Assembly (NCBI GenBank): GCA_039797965.1
Contig: JBDKGX010000062.1
Coordinates: forward strand, 1-14,798
DNA from: Thiofilum sp039797965
GTDB taxonomy: Bacteria > Pseudomonadota > Gammaproteobacteria > Thiotrichales > Thiotrichaceae
DNA length: 14,798 nt
Reading direction: 5' to 3'
Part shown: one piece after another, positions 8,186 through 14,798 of the stretch
How the letters are laid out: every line of letters begins with the position of its first letter
Position numbering within the stretch: position 1 is the first letter of the stretch
Program-made: the position numbers and the translations under genes
Notes under the pieces: model-generated
The model's input: the letters and a program-made list of their open reading frames with translations, nothing else
What the model was told of the DNA's origin: nothing
The model's database searches: none

Positions 8186-9133
8186 ATGAAACATTACCTA
8201 CCCTATTTACCCGCGGGTCTAGTCTTGCTAGCCACTAGCAATGCGATGGCAGGTCAATATGACGACCTTTTCACTGCGGGTGTTGAACGCATTTCGACCT
8301 CGGATAAGACCACTCACGACACAATTTCTGCTCAATATAAACGCCAAAATCGAGCTACTGGTACAAATTACGGCTTACGCGTTGAAAAACATCGCTTTAA
8401 GAATTCGCAGTATCGTCACACCGGACGTAGTATTTATCTCCAAGGCTCTACCAATATAACGCCCAATATCCAGCTCAGCGCTGGGGCTGGCTCAATGGAA
8501 ATTAAACGCGTGGGGCAAGACTATAAAAAAACCTTTACGCCCTATCATGTAGGCGTACAAGCTCAAATGGGACCTCGCGTCCAAGTCGGCGTCCGCCAAG
8601 AGCGTAGCCCTGCTTACATTCGCCACTCTTTAAATGATAAGCACGGTAATATCTTGACTGAGGATATGACCACCGTTGAAATCAAAACGCGCCCGATGAA
8701 CCGTGTTCGTGTTAATGCTCGCCACCAAAACATGCGATTAAGTGACGGTAATCGTGGCCGTAAAATGGTAGTCGGGGCTTATTACGGTTTGACCCCTAAT
8801 GTGTGGGTAGGCTTAGAAGGTACTCGCAAACGCTATGATCGTAATGATGTAGGCTATAGCGCCCCCAAAAATGAACGCGGCTATGCACTCACCCTAGATG
8901 CGGACATGCCACTCAGCGAACGTGCTAAACTCAATGGCTCACTAAAAGTAGGTCGTAGTAAAGAAGAGGGTTTCTCCGGCAGAGCCAAAACTTTATACGC
9001 TTCCTTAGGCGCTGAATTTGCCATTAGCAAAAATACTGCTCTATCCGCTAATGTGTATCACGATGAAACTCGCTACGATAATAAACGTTCCCGCGAAAAT
9101 GGTGCCATGCTCAACCTGACTTATCGTTGGTAA
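8186..9133 (+). CDS. Outer-membrane beta-barrel protein, function unknown
   Basis: A 315-residue exported protein. The N-terminus has a signal peptide (M1-K-H, hydrophobic core GLVLLA, then AMA) with likely cleavage before G23. The mature part is rich in alternating polar/hydrophobic stretches with many Arg, Lys and Tyr, and ends LNLTYRW: a terminal aromatic residue is the usual beta-signal for BAM-dependent insertion. Roughly 12-16 strands would fit the length. I recognise no named family, so substrate or role is unknown. The open frame begins at 8132, but ATG 8186 is chosen because AAAGGA lies 6 bases upstream and the signal peptide starts there. It is transcribed away from soeABC. It has no AGTACT copies inside, but an inverted pair lies just after its stop. 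A general porin, or an anion channel connected with sulfur metabolism, are guesses only. Confidence 0.72.
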   Translation: MKHYLPYLPAGLVLLATSNAMAGQYDDLFTAGVERISTSDKTTHDTISAQYKRQNRATGTNYGLRVEKHRFKNSQYRHTGRSIYLQGSTNITPNIQLSAGAGSMEIKRVGQDYKKTFTPYHVGVQAQMGPRVQVGVRQERSPAYIRHSLNDKHGNILTEDMTTVEIKTRPMNRVRVNARHQNMRLSDGNRGRKMVVGAYYGLTPNVWVGLEGTRKRYDRNDVGYSAPKNERGYALTLDADMPLSERAKLNGSLKVGRSKEEGFSGRAKTLYASLGAEFAISKNTALSANVYHDETRYDNKRSRENGAMLNLTYRW

Positions 9134-9143
9134 AAGCCCTACG

Positions 9144-9175
9144 CAAAGTACTCCTCACTACTCTGGAGTACTTTG
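9144..9175 (+). terminator. Hairpin from a facing AGTACT pair after the barrel gene
   Basis: CAAAGTACTCC and GGAGTACTTTG form a perfect 11-bp stem around a 10-base loop, beginning 11 bases after the stop codon. The T-tract is poor. Position and symmetry suggest it ends the barrel-protein transcript. Each arm holds the 9-mer AAAGTACTC. Confidence 0.55.
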
Positions 9176-9268
9176 ATGGAATTACTTTGCAACTTTTAGT
9201 CTTGCACTGAAAAGTCACAATCCCATGCTATAAATCTTGCCCTTAGCCTAAAGGATTTAGATTTCACC

Positions 9269-9673
9269 ATGTACTCATTGCTCCATCGACTTCGTACCAC
9301 ACTGCAAAGTACTCCCCGCTATTTATATAGTTTCAGAGTATTTTGTATTGGTTTATTAGCATTAGGTCTGGTAGTAGCTTTAAGTCACTCCCCCTTACCT
9401 GTTGCTGATTTAGCCAATGACAAAATCCAACATGCTACGGCTTTTTTTATTTTTGCTGCCCTTTTTCACTTGGCATGGCCTAGATCGTTTTGGCTTTTTG
9501 TATTTGCTCCCTTATTAGCCTATGGTGGATTGATTGAAATTTTTCAGGGCATGACTACTTGGCGCTCTATGTCTTGGGGTGATGTTGTGGCTGATGCAAC
9601 AGGTTTATTGTTGTACTACGCTGTTTATAAATTAATAATTACCAAACAAATCATCTCATTATCCCGTCATTAA
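9269..9673 (+). CDS. VanZ-family small membrane protein
   Basis: A 134-residue inner-membrane protein with about four hydrophobic segments. The VanZ-like pattern is clear: D51-K-I-Q-H55 followed by AFF, then E90-IFQ93, R99 and S-x2-D105 with A-D109-x2-G112. VanZ itself gives low-level teicoplanin resistance, but most family members have no known function and resistance should not be assumed. The ATG at 9269 is the only good start; an AAGGA lies about 13 bases upstream, a rather long spacing. The gene stands alone between the barrel protein and hemC and is AT-rich with poly-T coding stretches. One AGTACT lies near its start. Confidence 0.8.
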   Translation: MYSLLHRLRTTLQSTPRYLYSFRVFCIGLLALGLVVALSHSPLPVADLANDKIQHATAFFIFAALFHLAWPRSFWLFVFAPLLAYGGLIEIFQGMTTWRSMSWGDVVADATGLLLYYAVYKLIITKQIISLSRH

Positions 9674-9690
9674 ACCTCCTAAATACGCAT

Positions 9691-9725
9691 AGTACTCCTG
9701 TAGTTAGCTGGAACTTTCGAGTACT
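9691..9725 (+). terminator. Loose facing AGTACT pair between the VanZ gene and hemC
   Basis: AGTACTC (9691-9697) and GAGTACT (9719-9725) can pair over 7 bp with a 21-base loop, shortly after the VanZ stop. It is a weaker hairpin than the others and could be either a terminator or just two motif copies. Confidence 0.3.
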
Positions 9726-9770
9726 TTGCCGTAAAGTCGCAAGCATTCATTTAACAGACTTTATAGGCAT

Positions 9771-10706
9771 ATGGCTGACATTATCCGCATTGCAACCCGC
9801 ACCAGCCCCTTGGCGATGTGGCAAGCTGAACACGTCGCAGCTCAACTCAAACACCATCATCCTGACCTTCAAATCGAAATGGTAGGAATGGTCACGCGTG
9901 GCGATAAAATTTTAGATAGCCCTCTTTCTAAAATCGGAGGCAAAGGCTTATTCGTTAAAGAACTAGAGGCGGGTATGCTTGAAGGGACGGCCGATATTGC
10001 CGTGCATTCCATGAAAGATGTACCGATGGAATTTCCCGAAGGGTTACATCTACCTGTTATTATGGAACGTGAAGACCCCCGTGATGCGTTTGTATCTAAT
10101 CACTATCAAACTTTGGCTGAATTACCGCATGGCGCGATAGTGGGCACTTCCAGTTTACGCCGTCAAACGCAATTACGTGCCCGCTTTCCACATCTGGTCA
10201 TTAAAGATTTACGTGGTAACGTCAATACGCGCCTCAGCAAACTCGATAAAGGTGAATATGACGCGATTATTCTCGCCGCTGCGGGCTTAATCCGTTTAGG
10301 TTTTCAAGCGCGTATTACGGCGTATTTAAGTACTGAGGATAGTTTGCCCGCGATTGGGCAAGGGGCGATTGGGATTGAATGCCGCCAAGGTGATACGCGG
10401 ATTGAGCAATTACTAGCACCCTTGAACCATCCCGTAACCGCGCTCAGGGTACGTGCCGAACGCGCTATGAATAAACGTCTCAATGGCGGTTGCCAAATTC
10501 CAGTCGCAGGTTTTGCTGAATTAGAAGGCAGTACTTTGCACATGCGGGGTCTCATTGGTTATCCCGATGGCTCGCAAACCTTTACCTATCAGCAATCAGG
10601 CAGTATTGAACAACCCGAAGTACTCGGTGTTGCGATTGCTGAAGATTTATTGCGCCAAGGGGGAGACAAAGTACTCGCCTTATTAGGGGTTGAAGTCTCG
10701 GTATGA
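9771..10706 (+). CDS. hemC: Porphobilinogen deaminase (hydroxymethylbilane synthase)
   Basis: This cytosolic enzyme joins four porphobilinogen molecules into hydroxymethylbilane in tetrapyrrole synthesis. At 311 residues it is full length. Visible landmarks are the N-terminal IRIATRTSPLAMWQAE, D83 in VHSMKDVPM (the catalytic aspartate, D84 in E. coli), the arginine-rich TSSLRRQTQLRA and RGNVNTRL substrate-binding segments, and C241 in LNGGCQIPVAG, which carries the dipyrromethane cofactor. The ribosome binding site is weak (ATAGG just before ATG). It starts a hemC-hemD-hemX-hemY operon; the hemD ATG overlaps its stop as ATGA. Four AGTACT copies lie in the last third of the gene. Confidence 0.96.
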   Translation: MADIIRIATRTSPLAMWQAEHVAAQLKHHHPDLQIEMVGMVTRGDKILDSPLSKIGGKGLFVKELEAGMLEGTADIAVHSMKDVPMEFPEGLHLPVIMEREDPRDAFVSNHYQTLAELPHGAIVGTSSLRRQTQLRARFPHLVIKDLRGNVNTRLSKLDKGEYDAIILAAAGLIRLGFQARITAYLSTEDSLPAIGQGAIGIECRQGDTRIEQLLAPLNHPVTALRVRAERAMNKRLNGGCQIPVAGFAELEGSTLHMRGLIGYPDGSQTFTYQQSGSIEQPEVLGVAIAEDLLRQGGDKVLALLGVEVSV

Positions 10707-11455
10707 GTGTAAACTCAACGCTGACACTGGCGGGTAAAACGCTTGTGATTACCCGTCCCGCTCATCAAGCACAAGCCTTAAGTACTCGCTTAAAAAACGC
10801 GGGCGCTACAGTAATCGCTTGCCCTTTGCTGGATATTCAGCCCGTACTTTGTGAGGCATTGAATAAGCATGAAGTACTGAGTACTTATTCATTAGCCATT
10901 TTTACCAGTCCTAATGCGGTTGAGTACTTTATAAAACAACTGCCTCACGCTAATCCTCAAGTACTTCAATCCCTTAAAATTGCTAGCATTGGCAAAGCGA
11001 CTACTCAAGCGCTAACGCATTATGGTTTAACAGTCAATTATGCGCCCAGTACTTATTTTACGAGTGAAGAGCTGCTGGAATTACCTAACTTTAAAGTACT
11101 CGCACCTCAAGCGGTATTACTAGTCAAAGGCAAAGGGGGGCGTACTTTATTAGCGGAAACCTTAGTCTCACGAGGTATGAAGGTTGCGCTTTGCGAAGTT
11201 TACGAGCGCATTAAACTACCTTTGCCCTGCTCTCCGATTGAATGGTCAGATGTAGACTGGGTTATGATCACCAGCCTAGAGGCCTTAGAGCATTTGGTGA
11301 GCTGTTGGCAAGGGGCGATTTCCCTTCATCATGTTGCCTTGTTAGTCGGTAGCGAGCGTATAGCTCAAGCTGCTATTACTTTAGGCTTTACTACTATAAA
11401 CACCGCCAAAAATCCCAGTGATGCTGCTATGTGGGATGCACTACACAGGATTTAG
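10703..11455 (+). CDS. hemD: Uroporphyrinogen-III synthase
   Basis: A 250-residue enzyme that cyclises hydroxymethylbilane with inversion of ring D to give uroporphyrinogen III, the branch point to heme, siroheme and cobalamin. The family is poorly conserved, but GKTLVITRPAHQAQALSTRL at the start, FTSPNAVEYF, LLVKGKGGRTLLAETL and CEVYERI fit HemD, with a conserved tyrosine in the last motif. Position directly behind hemC with a 4-base ATGA overlap makes the call firm. Seven AGTACT copies fall in about 320 bases (10781-11100), in different frames, so residues such as STRL, EVLSTY, VEYF, QVL, STYF and KVL are spelled by the motif. This suggests the motif tolerates, or exploits, weakly constrained protein positions. 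Confidence 0.93.
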   Translation: MSVNSTLTLAGKTLVITRPAHQAQALSTRLKNAGATVIACPLLDIQPVLCEALNKHEVLSTYSLAIFTSPNAVEYFIKQLPHANPQVLQSLKIASIGKATTQALTHYGLTVNYAPSTYFTSEELLELPNFKVLAPQAVLLVKGKGGRTLLAETLVSRGMKVALCEVYERIKLPLPCSPIEWSDVDWVMITSLEALEHLVSCWQGAISLHHVALLVGSERIAQAAITLGFTTINTAKNPSDAAMWDALHRI

Positions 11456-11465
11456 GATAATTATA

Positions 11466-12575
11466 ATGATAGATAAATCTTCGCAACCTACCTTTGAAAG
11501 TACTCTCCCCTCGTCGTCACGTAGTCATTATTTTGCGATATTCTTAGCCGCTTTAGCGCTATTTTTTACAGTAGTAGGGATAGGTGCAGGGTATCGACAT
11601 TGGCAACGCATGAATATGAAGGTTAATGCAGCCCAAGTTATTATTCAAAAACAGCAACAACAATTATTAAATGTACCCACTCAGGCTAAATTACAACTCA
11701 TTGAAAATGACTTAAAAAGCTTACTAGAGAGCCAAACTCGTTTAACTCAAGAGCGGATGGCAACTATAGCTGCACTGGAGCAGCAAACTCGCCAATTTGC
11801 GCAAACAGTAGCCAGTCAGACTGAGCAAATTACGCGTATTCAAGGGCAACTGCAACAAGCGGTTAAACCTCATACCCCTCAAGGCTGGCAAATCGCGGAA
11901 GTACAGTTTTTATTAGGGCTGGCTAACCGTGAGTGGCAAATTACCCATAATAAGGAGGCCGCTTTAGCCGCTTTGAAAGAGGCTGATCAGCTTTTAGTCA
12001 ATTTAGGAGTGGTTGAGTACTTGCCTGTTCGCCAACAAATTGCTCAAGATATAGGCGCACTCAATCATTATCAGGGTTTGGATACCCCCACTATTACTCA
12101 ATATATTCAAGACCTGCGAGCTGCATTGCCTCAACCCCAACTCTTAACACCAAAACTAGAACAAGAGCTAACCGTTAATAAACCTAACCAACGCGAATTA
12201 ACGTGGTGGGAGCAATACTCTCAACAAACTAAACAACTCTTTAATGAATCATTTACGATTCGGCAAACGGATCAAGCTCTACCGATTATTTTAGATAGCA
12301 CAGCTAGTCAACAAATCTACCAATTAGTATTAGTGCGCCTAGAAACATTGCAATTACTTTTATTACAAGATAATCAACTAGCGGCTCAGGATCAAATTCA
12401 ATTATTAATAGCTACCTTTAATCAATACTATCCTAAAACACAAACTAGCTTACTCATAGATCAATTACAAAAAATTAGCCAACTGATCAGTAACTTTGAT
12501 AAACCAGATATCAGTGCCAGTCTTAAACGTTTAAATAACATTAATTTACCTCAAGCTCATGAGGTTAAACCATAA
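11466..12575 (+). CDS. hemX: HemX family membrane-anchored coiled-coil protein
   Basis: A 369-residue protein of the proteobacterial HemX family. Databases often mislabel it uroporphyrinogen-III C-methyltransferase; no methyltransferase motif is seen here. A short cytoplasmic N-tail is followed by one membrane helix (about residues 19-40, FAIFLAALALFFTVVGIGAG), a Gln-rich coiled coil (about 50-130) and a helical domain beginning QIAEVQFLLGLANREWQI, the typical HemX core. Its biochemical role is unsettled; conserved linkage to hemCD and hemY suggests a scaffold for tetrapyrrole enzymes. ATG 11466 is chosen over an open frame from 11418, since AGGA overlapping the hemD stop lies 8 bases before it and the longer form would overlap hemD. 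It is more AT-rich than hemC. Confidence 0.87.
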   Translation: MIDKSSQPTFESTLPSSSRSHYFAIFLAALALFFTVVGIGAGYRHWQRMNMKVNAAQVIIQKQQQQLLNVPTQAKLQLIENDLKSLLESQTRLTQERMATIAALEQQTRQFAQTVASQTEQITRIQGQLQQAVKPHTPQGWQIAEVQFLLGLANREWQITHNKEAALAALKEADQLLVNLGVVEYLPVRQQIAQDIGALNHYQGLDTPTITQYIQDLRAALPQPQLLTPKLEQELTVNKPNQRELTWWEQYSQQTKQLFNESFTIRQTDQALPIILDSTASQQIYQLVLVRLETLQLLLLQDNQLAAQDQIQLLIATFNQYYPKTQTSLLIDQLQKISQLISNFDKPDISASLKRLNNINLPQAHEVKP

Positions 12576-13780
12576 TGCGTTATTTAGTTGGTTTAGTATT
12601 AGCTATTGCTGCTTTTATCGCATTAGTATACTGGTCTATTCAATACCCAGGCATTACTTTAGTGAGTTGGAATAGTGAGCCCACTCATATTATTCAAGGG
12701 CGTACTGCTGCTTTCATTTTATATATTGGTTTAGCTTTTTTAGCATTACACTTAGCTTTAAATGCTATTTATGGCTTATTAGGATTGCGACAACGTTTAA
12801 AAAAATATTATCGGCAACGTACCCTTGCACGGGGTCTAGTTAAACTTACCGAAGGTAATTGGAGCCGCGCTGAAAAACTACTATTGCACCAAATCGATGC
12901 TGCTGATACACCAATGGTGAGTTATATTGCTGCGGCTCGTGCGGCTCATATGCAAGAGGCCTATGATCGACGAGATGAGTGGCTACGCCAAGCCTTACAA
13001 CATGATTCTAGCGCCCGCTTAGCAGTGGGAGTTTCTCAGGCAGATATGCAAATCACCGCTCAACAATTTGAGCAAGCCTATGCCACTTTAATAAATTTAC
13101 AACAAACTTATCCCAAACATCCTTATGTTTTAAAACTATTAGCACGAGTACTTTATTTTAGAGAAAGCTGGGATGAATTATTAGCTTTGCTACCTGAGTT
13201 ATTAGCGCAAAAAGTCTTAAAGCCAGAGGATATGTATAAAGTAGAAAAAGCCACTTTGGAAGGTTTATTTGAAAAACAACTAAAAGAAGGTGGTAGCCCT
13301 AAGTTAAAAAACCTATGGCAACGCTTACCTTCTGAAGTAACCCTACATCCAGAAGCTATCTATTTATATGCACAATCTTTAATGAAAGCCCAAGATTATA
13401 TTACTAGTGCTGAGTGGCTTGAAACCAATTTAAATCAATTTTGGTCTGATAAACTGGCAGATTTATATGGACGTATTCCACAACCTAATCTAGACCAAGC
13501 GTTAAGAAATGCCCAACAATGGCAAAGTACTCAGGGTAACAACCCCGTATTACTTTTAATGATGGCTCGTTTATATAAACAACAATCTAATAATGCCTTA
13601 GCTAAGCATTATTATGAGTCTAGTGTTAATCAAGCACCTAATGCTGAGGCTTATTTAGAGTTAGCTGAATTACTAAAAGAACTGGGTGAAACTAATAATG
13701 CTCAGCAAACTTATGCAGTAGGTCTGCGTTATGCTATTCATAAAAAAGGTGAGCGTTTAATTTTACTCTCTAATGAGTAG
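12575..13780 (+). CDS. hemY: HemY family TPR membrane protein
   Basis: A 401-residue inner-membrane protein of the proteobacterial HemY type, which is not the protoporphyrinogen oxidase of the same name in Bacillus. Two N-terminal membrane helices (about residues 3-22 and 45-68, ending YGLLGLRQRLKKYY) precede a long helical tetratricopeptide-repeat region, with TPR-like units such as ARGLVKLTEGNWSRAEKLL and PVLLLMMARLYKQQSNNALAKHYYESS. Its exact task in tetrapyrrole metabolism is not established. The ATG shares one base with the hemX stop (TAATG), and GAGG lies 10 bases upstream. It is the last gene of the hem operon; an AGTACT hairpin follows. Base composition is distinctly AT-rich. Confidence 0.88.
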   Translation: MRYLVGLVLAIAAFIALVYWSIQYPGITLVSWNSEPTHIIQGRTAAFILYIGLAFLALHLALNAIYGLLGLRQRLKKYYRQRTLARGLVKLTEGNWSRAEKLLLHQIDAADTPMVSYIAAARAAHMQEAYDRRDEWLRQALQHDSSARLAVGVSQADMQITAQQFEQAYATLINLQQTYPKHPYVLKLLARVLYFRESWDELLALLPELLAQKVLKPEDMYKVEKATLEGLFEKQLKEGGSPKLKNLWQRLPSEVTLHPEAIYLYAQSLMKAQDYITSAEWLETNLNQFWSDKLADLYGRIPQPNLDQALRNAQQWQSTQGNNPVLLLMMARLYKQQSNNALAKHYYESSVNQAPNAEAYLELAELLKELGETNNAQQTYAVGLRYAIHKKGERLILLSNE

Positions 13781-13792
13781 AGTCATCTATTT

Positions 13793-13817
13793 CGAGTACT
13801 TTGCTTTAAAGTACTCG
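13793..13817. terminator. Bidirectional hairpin between hemY and the malic enzyme gene
   Basis: CGAGTACTTT and AAAGTACTCG form a perfect 10-bp stem with the loop GCTTT in the 64-base gap between two convergent genes. It can serve both strands. A run of seven A's downstream (13830-13836) reads as T's on the malic-enzyme transcript, but it lies before the hairpin on that strand. Confidence 0.6.
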
Positions 13818-13844
13818 GCTAGTCTCAATCAAAAAAACTAATGA

Positions 13845-14798
13845 TTAGCTTTTTAAAGGTAAACGGGCTACTCCATAATCTACGGCTGCCTTAGCAACAA
13901 TCGCTGGAATACGCTCGCGTAAGCGTGCATCTAAAGGTTTGGGTACAATATAGTCTTTGCCAAAGGCTAACTGATCAAGTTTGTAAGCGTCCAACACTGC
14001 CTGTGTTACAGGTTCACGTGCCAATTGAGCTAAACCTTGCACAGCCGCGACTAACATTTCAGTATTAATGCATTTAGCTCTTACATCTAATGCACCTCGG
14101 AATAAGAAAGGAAAACCGAGTACATTATTGATTTGATTAGGATAATCACTGCGCCCCGTAGCCATAATCAAATCATCACGCGTTTGTAGGGCTAAATCAC
14201 GGGCAATTTCGGGATTAGGGTTAGATAATGCAAATACAATGGGCTTAGCCGCCATCGCTTTTAAATCATCGACACTTAATAAGTTAGGCCCCGATAAGCC
14301 AATAAAGACGTCCGCCCCCTCGCAAGCCTCCGATAAGGTACGTTTGCTAGTGGTTTGTGCATAAGCAGCTTTGTATTCATTTAAGTCAGTACGCTCAGTA
14401 TGAATAATGCCCTTGCTATCGACCATGGTTAGGTTTGCTTTTTTAGCTCCTAGTGCAGTTAGCATGTTCATCGAAGCAATGCCCGCAGCACCTGCACCTA
14501 AACAAACTATTTTTACCTGATCAATAGTTTTGCCCTGCAACTCTAAGGCATTGATCAAACCCGCCGCAATAATCGTAGCGGTACCATGCTGATCATCATG
14601 AAAAACAGGAATATCCAGCATCGCTTGCAAGCGTTTTTCGATTTCAAAACAACGGGGTGCACTAATATCTTCGAGATTAATACCGCCAAAAGTTACGGCA
14701 ATATTTTTAACAACGGTAATAAACTCTTCAACATCTTGGGTAGAAACTTCAATGTCAAAAACATCTATATCCGCAAAACGCTTAAAAAGTACTCCCTT
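13845..14798 (-). CDS. maeB: Malic enzyme (oxaloacetate-decarboxylating malate dehydrogenase), 5' partial
   Basis: C-terminal 317 residues of a malic enzyme converting malate to pyruvate and CO2 with reduction of NAD(P). The reverse-strand frame is open to the window edge and reads KGVLFKRFADIDVFDIEV, then AVTFGGINLEDISAPRCFEIE, both typical of the bacterial family; an internal TTG at 14630 is not the real start. FHDDQHGTA is the metal/malate-binding segment, and CLGAGAAGIASM the dinucleotide-binding loop. ALSNPNPE and MATGRSDYPNQINNVLGFPF follow. The protein ends ARLPLKS, so it is the short single-domain form without the phosphotransacetylase-like C-terminal domain of E. coli MaeB. Cofactor preference cannot be read reliably, so the maeB symbol is by family. 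It converges with hemY. Confidence 0.9.
   Translation of the reverse strand, partial: KGVLFKRFADIDVFDIEVSTQDVEEFITVVKNIAVTFGGINLEDISAPRCFEIEKRLQAMLDIPVFHDDQHGTATIIAAGLINALELQGKTIDQVKIVCLGAGAAGIASMNMLTALGAKKANLTMVDSKGIIHTERTDLNEYKAAYAQTTSKRTLSEACEGADVFIGLSGPNLLSVDDLKAMAAKPIVFALSNPNPEIARDLALQTRDDLIMATGRSDYPNQINNVLGFPFLFRGALDVRAKCINTEMLVAAVQGLAQLAREPVTQAVLDAYKLDQLAFGKDYIVPKPLDARLRERIPAIVAKAAVDYGVARLPLKS

Larger units (their letters stand above)
571..14793. repeat. Dispersed AGTACT palindrome (core of AAAGTACTC / GAGTACTTT)
   Basis: Start positions by hand count: 571, 585, 607, 624, 680, 691, 726, 776, 986, 1014, 1054, 1372, 1416, 1560, 1714, 1732, 2219, 2693, 2706, 2729, 3020, 3190, 3264, 3532, 4114, 4174, 5636, 6492, 6910, 6957, 7360, 9147, 9167, 9308, 9691, 9720, 10329, 10530, 10619, 10670, 10781, 10873, 10880, 10923, 10960, 11048, 11095, 11499, 12016, 13147, 13526, 13795, 13810, 14788. 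That is 54, against 3.6 expected with even base use. Thirty-four carry the flanks of AAGTACTC or its complement, 17 in each orientation; about 22 extend to the 9-mer. Copies occur in genes on both strands, in several frames, and between genes. Confidence 0.9.

Noticed and set aside
9230..9268. Promoter with TATAAA before the VanZ gene
   Set aside because: A TATAAA is present, but no -35 element lies at acceptable spacing.
12575..13780. HemY as protoporphyrinogen oxidase
   Set aside because: No FAD-binding motif; two membrane helices plus TPR repeats show the unrelated proteobacterial HemY.
571..14793. AGTACT as an ordinary restriction-modification target (ScaI-type)
   Set aside because: Restriction sites tend to be avoided in the host genome, not enriched; an orphan methylase role remains open.

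Overview
The window looks like chromosomal DNA of a sulfur-oxidising gammaproteobacterium. The pointers are a complete soeABC set (cytoplasmic-side, membrane-anchored sulfite dehydrogenase), a gammaproteobacterial hemC-hemD-hemX-hemY operon, and moderate, rather AT-leaning base composition. A Thiothrix/Thiofilum-like member of the Thiotrichales fits, but that placement is inference. I see no phage, transposon, CRISPR, tRNA or rRNA.

Layout. 1-552 (+): 3' part of livF, an ABC-transporter ATPase. 563-3147 (-): a two-gene surface-polysaccharide operon, a GT4 glycosyltransferase followed by a Wzx-like flippase. 3148-3311: spacer with a terminator-like hairpin behind soeC. 3312-7888 (-): soeA, soeB, soeC, tightly packed with good ribosome binding sites. 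7889-8185: a 297-base divergent intergenic region with several inverted repeats and a possible structured leader. 8186-9133 (+): a secreted outer-membrane beta-barrel protein of unknown role. 9269-9673 (+): a small VanZ-family membrane protein. 9771-13780 (+): hemC, hemD, hemX, hemY with overlapping or nearly touching ends, making uroporphyrinogen III from porphobilinogen plus two membrane-associated heme-operon proteins. 13845-14798 (-): 3' part of a malic enzyme gene.

The most striking signal is not a gene. The palindrome AGTACT occurs about 54 times by hand count in 14.8 kb, where about 3.6 are expected by chance. It is usually embedded in the 8-mer AAGTACTC / GAGTACTT (34 of 54, 17 in each orientation; about 0.5 expected), and often in the 9-mer AAAGTACTC / GAGTACTTT. 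It lies in coding and intergenic DNA and in several reading frames. It is dense in fast-evolving genes (flippase, hemD) and sparse or absent in conserved ones (soeB, livF, malic enzyme). At several gene ends two copies face each other and form terminator-like hairpins. This resembles DNA uptake sequences (Neisseria DUS, Haemophilus USS) and the cyanobacterial HIP1 palindrome. I know of no described element with this sequence, but I could not search.
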